Shown here one piece after another: positions 1 to 10,429 of a stretch of DNA of 64,000 nt. The stretch covers positions 233,774 through 297,773 of the forward strand of contig SVHM01000001.1 in the NCBI GenBank assembly GCA_015055815.1. The letters run 5' to 3'. The DNA is from Clostridiales bacterium. GTDB taxonomy: Bacteria; Bacillota; Clostridia; Christensenellales; UBA1242. The first letter of the stretch is position 1. Every line of letters starts with the position of its first letter. The notes beneath the pieces were generated by a model. It did not search any database. It had not been told where the DNA came from and saw only the letters and a program-made list of their open reading frames with translations. Made by a program: the position numbers and the translations under genes.

Positions 1-1
1 A

Positions 2-709
2 TACGGAATTGTTTTTATTTTATTCTTAGCATGGTCAAGATATATAACAAAAAATTTATCAACATCGCTATTTATATCATTTATTATAGCTACAATTTCA
101 GTAACTTTATATATACTAATTGAATACAAACAACTTCTCAAATCTAGCCAAAAAAACAACTCTCAAAAAACGTACAACAACTTTAAAGAGCATTTTTTAT
201 ACTCTCCAAATAAAGATATTATTGATTTATTATCAAAATTATACAATCTTAAAATAAAAGACAAAATTTCAAATACTCATATAATTTCAACCGAAAACAA
301 AGAAATATTTTTTATTTTTGACACACCAATAATTGATAATGAAAAAATAATACAAGTATTAAAAAATAGAGAGACTAATAATATTCAAATATATTGCATT
401 GAAACCAATTTTCAAAATAATTTTGAAAATATAAATATTGAATTTGTCACATTAGAAAGTATTATCAATAAAATTTTAACAGAAAATTTTGTTGTACAAA
501 ATTTAACAAAACTACAAAACAGCAAAGTCACAAAAGACATTATATTTAAAAATATTTTTAATAAGACTAGGAGTAAAAATTATTTTTGGTTGGGAATACT
601 ATTAATTATTACAAGCACATTTTCACCATATACAATTTACTACAATGTAGTAGGAACACTCCTTTTAATCTTTTCCATATATTCCAAATTTAATAAAAAA
701 TACAACTAA
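2..709 (+). CDS. Partial membrane protein, uncharacterised (5' end outside window)
   Basis: Open reading frame from the window edge (frame starting at base 2) to TAA at 707-709, not in the ORF track. Hydrophobic N- and C-terminal segments flank a soluble domain (FFIFDTPIIDNEKIIQVLKN...). A terminator hairpin follows. Confidence 0.7.
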   Translation, partial: YGIVFILFLAWSRYITKNLSTSLFISFIIATISVTLYILIEYKQLLKSSQKNNSQKTYNNFKEHFLYSPNKDIIDLLSKLYNLKIKDKISNTHIISTENKEIFFIFDTPIIDNEKIIQVLKNRETNNIQIYCIETNFQNNFENINIEFVTLESIINKILTENFVVQNLTKLQNSKVTKDIIFKNIFNKTRSKNYFWLGILLIITSTFSPYTIYYNVVGTLLLIFSIYSKFNKKYN

Positions 710-712
710 AAA

Positions 713-738
713 ACCACCATTTCGGTGGTATTTTTATT
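713..738 (+). terminator. Intrinsic terminator of the edge ORF
   Basis: ACCACC/GGTGGT hairpin followed by ATTTTTATTT. Confidence 0.6.
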
Positions 739-1036
739 TATAATCATCTAATAAATGTATTGCTTTAGGTTTGTTTGTAAGTTTAAACAATAAAATTTTA
801 CTACCAATTACACTTACTACTTCACATAAACATTTTTCAGCAATCATATTTGCAATTTCTCTAATATCATCAGGTGCAGTTTTTTGAACTTTTACCTTAA
901 TTAATTCATGTGCGTATAAATTATCATCTACTTGAGCAATTACATTTTCAGTAACACCTTCTTTACCTACAAAAACCAAATCTTTCAAATTTGAGCCAAT
1001 ACTTCTAAGTTTTGCTCTTTGTTGTGCAGTTAACAT
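734..1036 (-). CDS. yhbY: YhbY/CRM-domain RNA-binding protein
   Basis: MLTAQQRAKLRSIGSNLKDLVFVGKEGVTENVIAQVDDNLYAHELIKVKV is typical of the CRM/YhbY family; lies next to obg. Confidence 0.9.
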   Translation of the reverse strand: MLTAQQRAKLRSIGSNLKDLVFVGKEGVTENVIAQVDDNLYAHELIKVKVQKTAPDDIREIANMIAEKCLCEVVSVIGSKILLFKLTNKPKAIHLLDDYK

Positions 1037-1051
1037 ATACTCTCCCCCTTT

Positions 1052-2930
<1,879 letters not shown>

Positions 2931-2997
2931 AAAATTACCATATAAATATTATCAATTTATTATATCATATAAAAAACATAAAAGTCAAAGTGTAATA

Positions 2998-3255
2998 TTA
3001 AATAGGCAGATATTTTTTAAATACCCCATTTGTTATAATATGATAAATTCTTGGAATTTCCCTATACACCCCACTTTTTAAGAGTTGTTTTACCCTTAAT
3101 AAATAAATTTTTGAAAGGATAATAGATATACCACAAGAAACAGATAATTCTCTTGGGGTATCAACCGTCTTACAATTAATACCATTTTTTTTTAAATTTG
3201 TTGCAAATTGCAAGCTCAAATTTCTATTATTAAAAACAACTATAATATTTTCCAT
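2998..3255 (-). CDS. DUF3343 family protein (putative Se/S carrier-like)
   Basis: Short protein with a conserved SCG motif (ELSVSCGISIIL). The ATG at 3255 follows a GTGGAG RBS; the ORF-track start (GTG, 3267) lies in that RBS. Confidence 0.7.
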   Translation of the reverse strand: MENIIVVFNNRNLSLQFATNLKKNGINCKTVDTPRELSVSCGISIILSKIYLLRVKQLLKSGVYREIPRIYHIITNGVFKKYLPI

Positions 3256-3324
3256 AATTTTCTCCACAAAAATTGTTTATATTTCATAATATTTTATATA
3301 TAAAAAAATTGTGAAAGGAGCATT

Positions 3325-4461
3325 ATGATATATCTAGACAATAGTTCAACAACACATAAAAAACCATTAAAAGTAAAATTAAACTCATTAAAAGGGCTAT
3401 CAAATTTAAGCGTAAACCCCACTCGTGGCGGATATAAATTAGCAATAAAAGGCAGTACAGAAGTTTTCAAGTGCAGAGAAAAATTAGCAAGCTTCCTAGG
3501 AACAACACCCGAAAACGTAATATTTACATCAGGCTGTACGGAAGCTTTAAATTTAGCCATTCAAGGTACAGTTAAACAAAAAGGTCATATAATAACAACA
3601 ATATATGAACACAATAGCGTTTTAAGAGTTTTAAATAACCTTAAAAAAACCCACAACATCTCATACACTATTTTAAAACCCAATAAAAACGGAATTATTA
3701 ATACTAAAGATATAGAAAATAGCATAAAAAGCAACACTTATATGGTGATAATAAACCACACAAGTAACGTAACAGGTACTACGCAAAATGTAAAAAATAT
3801 CGGAAAAGTCTGCAAAAAACACAATTTGATATTTTTAGTGGACGGAGCTCAAAGTGTTGGTCACGAAAGTATCAACATGACAGAATATAATATAAATTTA
3901 CTCACAATTGCAGGTCACAAAGGATTGTACTCTCCACAAGGAATTGGAGCATTGCTCATTAATTCAACCACCGTTAAACCCATAAAATTTGGTGGAACAG
4001 GAACATATAGTAACAAAATAGAGCAACCAACAGACTATCCTGAAGGTCTAGAAAGCGGAACTCAAAATCTACCCGGAATATTAGGACTATCCGCAGGCAT
4101 TGAATTTGTATTAAAAAATCAAGACAAGATCAATAATAAAATATACAAACTAACAAAATATTTAATAACAGAGTTAAATAAAATTAAATATGTAAAAACA
4201 TATGGTTCAAACCCACACTCTGGGGTAGTATCAATTAAGATTGATAATATAGACAGTTCAGAAGTATCAACAATCTTAAGTGAAAAATATAATATATACA
4301 CTAGAAGCGGACTACATTGTGCACCATTAGTACACAATTACTTTGACACAACAAAAAACGGCCTTACCAGAATTAGCCTTTCTTACTTTAATAAACTATC
4401 TGAAATTAAAAAGTTAATTACCGCAATTACAAATATTGCTATAGAAAAGAACTCCTTTTAG
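3325..4461 (+). CDS. Cysteine desulfurase / aminotransferase class V (NifS/IscS-like)
   Basis: MIYLDNSSTT...NPTRGGYK, HNSVLR, AGHKGLYSPQGIG (PLP Lys), RSGLHCAPL (catalytic Cys); AAAGGAG RBS. Confidence 0.93.
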   Translation: MIYLDNSSTTHKKPLKVKLNSLKGLSNLSVNPTRGGYKLAIKGSTEVFKCREKLASFLGTTPENVIFTSGCTEALNLAIQGTVKQKGHIITTIYEHNSVLRVLNNLKKTHNISYTILKPNKNGIINTKDIENSIKSNTYMVIINHTSNVTGTTQNVKNIGKVCKKHNLIFLVDGAQSVGHESINMTEYNINLLTIAGHKGLYSPQGIGALLINSTTVKPIKFGGTGTYSNKIEQPTDYPEGLESGTQNLPGILGLSAGIEFVLKNQDKINNKIYKLTKYLITELNKIKYVKTYGSNPHSGVVSIKIDNIDSSEVSTILSEKYNIYTRSGLHCAPLVHNYFDTTKNGLTRISLSYFNKLSEIKKLITAITNIAIEKNSF

Positions 4462-4477
4462 GAGTTCTCATTTTTTA
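4448..4477 (+). terminator. Intrinsic terminator overlapping the stop codon
   Basis: AGAACTCC/GGAGTTCT stem then CATTTTTTAT. Confidence 0.75.
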
Positions 4478-5611
4478 TAATAAAATAATTTTACTTAAAT
4501 CTAAATAACCATACCCTTCACTATTCCTATCGCCCGTAATTTTTACACACGAATTAATAAGCATATATTTTATTTGGTCAGGAGTATAATTTTCATTATA
4601 GTTAAATAGCAAACTAACAATTCCTGCAACCATTGGCGTAGACATACTAGTTCCACTCATTGACGTGTAAAAATTTTTACTATTATCAAAAACACTTGTA
4701 GAAATAATATCAACACCAGGAACTACTAAGTCGGGTTTATAATATGTAAACACAGGACCCCTACTACTAAAATCAGCAACACTTATACCATCTTCAAGAT
4801 TATCAAGAGACCCAACTGTTATTACTTTTCTACTAGCACCAGGAGACATAATTGTTCTCTCTTTAGGTCCACTATTTCCACCTGCAGTAACAACCACAAT
4901 TCCATTATTCCAAAGTATGTCTACTGCAGAAACTAATGGGTCATTTGTTTCTTGAAGAAAACTCCCAAAACTCATACAAACAATTTTTATATTGTATTTA
5001 ATTTTATTATCAAGTATCCACTGCATTGCTTGTAAAATTTTGATCGTAGTTGTTTCACCATTTTTATCTAAAGCCTTTATGACAATTACTTTACCATTTC
5101 TGTCAATTCCACTATATTTATTGGTGATACTATTACCGCACACAATTCCAGTAACAAACGTGCCATGACCATTATCATCATAACACTCGTTAAAGTTATT
5201 TATTAAATCAACAAATTCTACAATTCTATTTTTACCCAAGGTAAAATCAATGTGCGGATAAACACCCGTATCAATTACCACCAAAGAATGACCGCCAGTA
5301 CATGGCACCTTATTAATTAAATTATCATAATTTAAAAAATTTTTTGACCTATAAATTAGGCTACTAACTTTAGGACAACTTGAAATATAAACTACATCTT
5401 CACACTTCGAAATGTTAAAAATTTCGCTTCCAGAAATAGTAGCACCAATACACTTAAGAAATGGAATTTCTATAATATCAGAATGCAAATATTTAAGTAA
5501 TTTATTTTTACAACATTTAATATTTTCAGTATAAATTATTACATCTATTAAATTATTATACGACTGCACTTTGATTTTATTAATTAATTTTTTGTCTATC
5601 TTACTAAACAT
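4475..5611 (-). CDS. S8 (subtilisin-like) serine peptidase without signal peptide
   Basis: Catalytic triad motifs VVIDTGVYPHIDF (Asp), DDNGHGTFVTGI (His), SMSGTSMSTPMVAG (Ser). Confidence 0.93.
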   Translation of the reverse strand: MFSKIDKKLINKIKVQSYNNLIDVIIYTENIKCCKNKLLKYLHSDIIEIPFLKCIGATISGSEIFNISKCEDVVYISSCPKVSSLIYRSKNFLNYDNLINKVPCTGGHSLVVIDTGVYPHIDFTLGKNRIVEFVDLINNFNECYDDNGHGTFVTGIVCGNSITNKYSGIDRNGKVIVIKALDKNGETTTIKILQAMQWILDNKIKYNIKIVCMSFGSFLQETNDPLVSAVDILWNNGIVVVTAGGNSGPKERTIMSPGASRKVITVGSLDNLEDGISVADFSSRGPVFTYYKPDLVVPGVDIISTSVFDNSKNFYTSMSGTSMSTPMVAGIVSLLFNYNENYTPDQIKYMLINSCVKITGDRNSEGYGYLDLSKIILL

Positions 5612-5915
5612 TTCTTACCATATTTAAAATATTTTCTAAATTCGTTTTTTGTTCTTCCGTCAAATAAGGTAAGATTGTTTTCTTAATATTTTCTAGTTCA
5701 CTTTCTTTTAATGTTCCATCTTTTTTCTTCTTCATAGTCATCTTAATAAATTCATTCATAAGTTCGCTTTGACTTAAACCTTTATAATTATTTATCATTT
5801 CTTCTAGTTTTATCTTGTTTGCATTTTCGTCTATATTATTATTTTTCATATTGCTTTCATTATTATTTTTATATGTATTATTTTCATTTTTTATAAAATC
5901 ACTAAAGTTACCCAT
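5604..5915 (-). CDS. Small hydrophilic protein, overlaps and is likely coupled to the S8 peptidase
   Basis: 103 aa ORF overlapping the next gene by 8 nt; Asn-rich N-terminus, helical C-terminal half. Confidence 0.65.
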   Translation of the reverse strand: MGNFSDFIKNENNTYKNNNESNMKNNNIDENANKIKLEEMINNYKGLSQSELMNEFIKMTMKKKKDGTLKESELENIKKTILPYLTEEQKTNLENILNMVRNV

Positions 5916-6029
5916 GACTATCCCCCAATAATTATATACTATGATTATATGATAATATTTTAATTATTGTTTTTAATTAACAAAAGAGAAAGATAATTTC
6001 ATATATAAATACATATAAAAGGAGTAAGA

Positions 6030-6464
6030 ATGGATAATATATCTGAAATTATCAAAATGCTTTCTTCAAACAAACCTGAAACTAAAACTAGTATCCCAAA
6101 AGAAATATCAGACCAATACCCTTATGGAGAATTTCCGATTAGATATACAAAATCGGGTCAAGAAAAAATAAGAAAACATTCCGAAAGTAGATTTTCATAT
6201 TCAGAGCCACCAAAGTTAGAAAATAACGATAATAATTCTTTTGATATACAATCACTACTTCCACTTATTCATATATTTTCCGGTGGTAAAAAATCCCCAC
6301 AGGATTTGATGCACCTATTTGGCAAAATGTTATTTAAAGACAACCCCCTATACGAAAAACTTTTTTGCGAGTTTGGAAAAATTAAAAGCAAAGAAATAAA
6401 TACCGATGAACATTTTCCAGAAACGGAAATTGTGTCTATAAGTAGCTTAAAACGAATTAAATAA
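6030..6464 (+). CDS. Hypothetical protein
   Basis: 144 aa ORF with AAAAGGAG RBS, divergent from the 5604-5915 gene. Confidence 0.65.
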   Translation: MDNISEIIKMLSSNKPETKTSIPKEISDQYPYGEFPIRYTKSGQEKIRKHSESRFSYSEPPKLENNDNNSFDIQSLLPLIHIFSGGKKSPQDLMHLFGKMLFKDNPLYEKLFCEFGKIKSKEINTDEHFPETEIVSISSLKRIK

Positions 6465-6500
6465 AAAAAATATTATAAACAAAAAGTTTATAATATTAAT
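6462..6500. terminator. Bidirectional terminator between convergent genes
   Basis: AATATTATAAAC/GTTTATAATATT stem flanked by an A-run. Confidence 0.6.
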
Positions 6501-7158
6501 TATTTTCTTCTTTATTATCCATTAGTGAACCATAAATTAAATATTTTTTCTGATAACCAAACTCACTAGCAACATTTTCATCTTCTGTCATTATTATTGC
6601 CGAACAACAATTATTCTTAATAAGTTCTTTGATATACTTAATCATTTTACTTCTTTCAAGAGATGATAAAGTTACAAAAATATCATCAACATAAATCATA
6701 TCAAGGTTTCTTACACAAAGCCTAGCCAAAGACAATTTAAGTCTATCAAAATAGCTTAAATCTTTTACTTTTTTATTTTTTATGTAATTAAGACCATATT
6801 CATTAAGCGCATTGTTTATTTTAACTTCAAGAAATTTTATATTTTCTTTTCTAATTTTCAAAACATATTCAATATTTTGCTTTACAGTTTTTCTTTCTAA
6901 AAAAGAAGGATGCGCAGGAATATAACCCAACGAAATATCGTCTTTAAAATTAATTTTTTCTACAGACGTATTTTTATATAAAATTTCACCTTTAGCAATA
7001 TTTTCTAGTCCCAATAAAGACCTTAAAAATGCAGTTCTCCCACTTTCTTTATTTCCGACAATTACAAGTTTTTGATTATTCCCAAGCGAAAGACTGATAT
7101 CATTAAGGGTAAAATACTCTTTTACAAACGACACATACAAGTGATTAACTTTTAACAT
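6496..7158 (-). CDS. ABC-transporter ATP-binding-like protein with degenerate motifs
   Basis: ABC fold layout: Walker-A-like GNKESGRT, signature region LSYFDRLKLSLARL, Walker-B-like MIYVDD. Confidence 0.85.
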   Translation of the reverse strand: MLKVNHLYVSFVKEYFTLNDISLSLGNNQKLVIVGNKESGRTAFLRSLLGLENIAKGEILYKNTSVEKINFKDDISLGYIPAHPSFLERKTVKQNIEYVLKIRKENIKFLEVKINNALNEYGLNYIKNKKVKDLSYFDRLKLSLARLCVRNLDMIYVDDIFVTLSSLERSKMIKYIKELIKNNCCSAIIMTEDENVASEFGYQKKYLIYGSLMDNKEENN

Positions 7159-7312
7159 AAAACACTCCTTATTACTTTTATTTTACTAGAATTTATCTAT
7201 TAAGACAAGTATTTAAACAATTTTTATATTTTATCGACTTAATATTTGCTTTTTTTTAAAATATATTTTAAAATGAATAATATTAATATATTAGAACTTT
7301 AAGGAGATTTTT

Positions 7313-8716
7313 ATGATAAAATTTGGAACAGGCGGATTTAGAGATATTATGAACGATAATTTCAATAAACTAAACGTTCAAAAAATTGCTCAAGCCATTT
7401 GTTTAAACATTAAAAAAGAAAACAGCAAAAAACCTGTAGTTATTGGTTACGATAAAAGATTTATGAGTGACCACGCAAGTAAATGGGTTGCAGAAGTTTT
7501 TGCAGGAAATGGTGTTAAATGTAAACTATACACAAAGCCAGTTCCAACCCCTGCAGTAATGTATACAGTCATGAATGAAGGTTTAGATTATGGTGTAACA
7601 ATCACAGCTAGCCACAATCCATATTACTACAATGGACTTAAAATTACAAAAACTGGCGGAAGAGATGCAAGTGTTGAATTTACAACCTCTATTGAAAAAA
7701 TTGTTAATAAAAACCTAAAAATCAAAACTATGCCATATCAAAAAGCAAAAGATTTAGGACTTATTGAAGATTTTGATAATATCAAATCATACATGAGAGC
7801 AATTTCAAAGTTTGTATCAAAAGACATCAAGAATAATAAACTAAAAGTTTTATTTAACGCAATGCATGGTGTAACTGGCGAATGCCTACATATCCTTGCT
7901 AAGAATTATAACATAAAAAAATATACTGTTCTTAACGAAGATATTGACCCATACTTTGAACACAAACTTCCATCACCTAGCGAAAGTACACTTGAAGAAT
8001 TTAAAAAGCAAGTTGTTAGGGGCAGATACTCTGTTGGTTTAGCTTGTGACGGAGACGGCGACAGACTTGGCGTTGTTGACGAGTTGGGAAACTTCCATAC
8101 TTGCAATACACTACTAGGTGTAATTTACTACTACTTAGTTAAATATAGAGAATTTAAAGGTGATGTTGTAAAAACATACGCAACTAGTATTCTTGTTGAA
8201 AAACTAGCAAAAACATTTGGTTTTGAGTGTCATAATGTACCTGTTGGATTTAAATTTGTATCAGCAAAAATGGCTGAAACAGATGCATTACTTGGCGGTG
8301 AAGGCTCTGGCGGACTAACAATGAGAAACTTCACTCCTAGTAAAGATAGCCTATTTGCAATTTCATTAATATTAGATGCAATGGCATTAATAAACAAGCC
8401 ACTTAGTGAAATCGTTCAAGAAGTTAAAAATAGTTGTGAATACACATCTACATATATTGAAAACCAAATTAACTTCTTGAATAGGAATAGAATTATAAAA
8501 GCTTTAAACAAGAAAACTCCAGCATTCTCATATAAATGCAAGAAAACAACTAGCAAAGATGGTTGTAGATATGAATTTGAAGATGGTAGCTGGGTAATGA
8601 TTAGATTTTCAGGTACAGAGAATTTAATTAGATATTACATTGAATTCGCTACTGAAATTGAATGCGAAAGAAATATAAAAGCTATAGAAAAGTTTATCGA
8701 AAAATATGATAAATAA
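7313..8716 (+). CDS. Phosphoglucomutase/phosphomannomutase family protein
   Basis: TITASHNPYYYNGLK active-site loop, DGDGDRLGV metal loop, RFSGTENLIRYYIE; AAGGAG RBS. Confidence 0.95.
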   Translation: MIKFGTGGFRDIMNDNFNKLNVQKIAQAICLNIKKENSKKPVVIGYDKRFMSDHASKWVAEVFAGNGVKCKLYTKPVPTPAVMYTVMNEGLDYGVTITASHNPYYYNGLKITKTGGRDASVEFTTSIEKIVNKNLKIKTMPYQKAKDLGLIEDFDNIKSYMRAISKFVSKDIKNNKLKVLFNAMHGVTGECLHILAKNYNIKKYTVLNEDIDPYFEHKLPSPSESTLEEFKKQVVRGRYSVGLACDGDGDRLGVVDELGNFHTCNTLLGVIYYYLVKYREFKGDVVKTYATSILVEKLAKTFGFECHNVPVGFKFVSAKMAETDALLGGEGSGGLTMRNFTPSKDSLFAISLILDAMALINKPLSEIVQEVKNSCEYTSTYIENQINFLNRNRIIKALNKKTPAFSYKCKKTTSKDGCRYEFEDGSWVMIRFSGTENLIRYYIEFATEIECERNIKAIEKFIEKYDK

Positions 8717-8730
8717 TAATACTAAATAAA

Positions 8731-8770
8731 ATAAGCATGAGAATTGTCTCATGCTTATTTTTTGTCTTTT
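8731..8770 (+). terminator. Intrinsic terminator
   Basis: AATAAGCATGAGA-ATTG-TCTCATGCTTATT perfect 13-bp stem then T-rich tract. Confidence 0.9.
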
Positions 8771-8800
8771 TTAAGTCACTATTTATAAGTTTGCATAGTA

Positions 8801-10345
8801 TTAATACAAATGTCCCCTAAACTCAATTGTTCCATTGAATATAAATGAACAATTATTTGCAGAACTTTCAATCACTTCTGGACTAGCAGAAGGATAATAT
8901 TGTGGTTCATCACTAGATGTAATATAAGCCCCACCTGTTGCACCTGAAATTTGTCCTGATATAGTACCCTTTGCAATAAATTTAAAAGGACTTGTATAAT
9001 TATTAGAAGGTAGATATACAACTGCCGAACTTCTCTCATGTAATATAACTGAGTGTTCAATAGGACTATTTGCAATTTCTTTAAATGTAATATCTACAAT
9101 TGCATCACCTTTTGTGGAAAGTGTTAATTTATTTGCTTTATTAATTACAGTTATTCTTCCATCTGTACCTACAATATTTGTAGTTACCCCTTCACTATAT
9201 GCGCTATCATTAGTAATGTTTATATCGCCTTTATCAGATACAAAATTTCCACTCTTTTCATAATTTGTTACTATTATATTACCCATCTTTGTCAAAACGG
9301 AAATATTGTCATGTGCTACGCCAACTGTTACATCAGCATCACTACTTTCAATATCACATTTATTATCAACTTCACCCAATTCAACCGTTCCATAAGTTGT
9401 TAAAATAGATGTTTCACCACTAACTTTTGAAATATGGATATCAGCATTATCTGCAACAATTGAGTTTTCAGCAATATCTTTAGTTTGTAAAATCTCAATA
9501 TTTATATAAGCATTATCTGCAACAACTCTAAATCCATCATCACCACACTCAATTGATGTAGCTTTAATTGCAACCCCTTCACCTTTTGCAACAACCGAAC
9601 TCCTTAAATTTGCAAATCTAAAATCTGCATCTTTACCTGCAAGTACAGTTGCATTTTTAACTTCAATGATAGGCAATGCAGTTAAATCAAATAACCCCAC
9701 TTCTGAAGTCAAATTTAAATTATCTAAACTAATAACACCTTCTTCATCTGTCATATTAATCAAACTCAAATCTCCACGATTTGTTTTAATTGTAAGAGAA
9801 GAAACATCTAGCTTATAATTTTTATTTCCAAGCGAAATTGAACCACTATCTGTAATACAGTTAAGTTTATAAGTTAAATTATTAGGAACATAAACAGATA
9901 ATTTACTTTTTGACGCAGATATTAAACCTTTTGGCTCAGTCACATTGATATTTAGTGTAATTGTTCCATTCTTCTCAGTAAATGTATGATTAAAAGCATA
10001 TTCAGTAATATCATTTGTAAAACCAAAAACACTTAATTGAAGTGAACAATCTATCTCATTAAGATAATTATCATCTTTCTTTTTATCTGTAACTACATCT
10101 TCTTTTGGTATAATACCAAGATTAAGAGAATTTGAATTGACGTTTATAACTATATCATCATAATCTTCAAGCTCGCTCAAATCCAAAACAGTTTCAGAAA
10201 CTGTTGAATTTTGCCTTACAATTCCATAACCAAAAATTTTAAAAGTTGGCACAAAATACATAAGTGCAAAAAGAATAATGCCTATACCTAGTATAACACC
10301 TAAAACAATACCAATATAAATTAATAAACCTTTTAATGCTTTCAT
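8801..10345 (-). CDS. Membrane-anchored beta-repeat protein (DUF4097/adhesin-like)
   Basis: N-terminal TM segment then a long region of short repetitive beta-strands (LTIKTNRGDLSL..., VLTKMGNIIVTNYEKSGNFVSDKGDINITND). Confidence 0.6.
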   Translation of the reverse strand: MKALKGLLIYIGIVLGVILGIGIILFALMYFVPTFKIFGYGIVRQNSTVSETVLDLSELEDYDDIVINVNSNSLNLGIIPKEDVVTDKKKDDNYLNEIDCSLQLSVFGFTNDITEYAFNHTFTEKNGTITLNINVTEPKGLISASKSKLSVYVPNNLTYKLNCITDSGSISLGNKNYKLDVSSLTIKTNRGDLSLINMTDEEGVISLDNLNLTSEVGLFDLTALPIIEVKNATVLAGKDADFRFANLRSSVVAKGEGVAIKATSIECGDDGFRVVADNAYINIEILQTKDIAENSIVADNADIHISKVSGETSILTTYGTVELGEVDNKCDIESSDADVTVGVAHDNISVLTKMGNIIVTNYEKSGNFVSDKGDINITNDSAYSEGVTTNIVGTDGRITVINKANKLTLSTKGDAIVDITFKEIANSPIEHSVILHERSSAVVYLPSNNYTSPFKFIAKGTISGQISGATGGAYITSSDEPQYYPSASPEVIESSANNCSFIFNGTIEFRGHLY

Positions 10346-10429
10346 AATTCACCTATTTTTTTAATTATACTAGATTAACATAAATTAATCAAATAATATA
10401 ACAGAAAAAAGTGAATATAAAATATTCAC

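Noticed and set aside
3294-3560. 88-aa minus-strand ORF
   Set aside because: Antisense to the 5' end of the cysteine desulfurase gene and spans its RBS.
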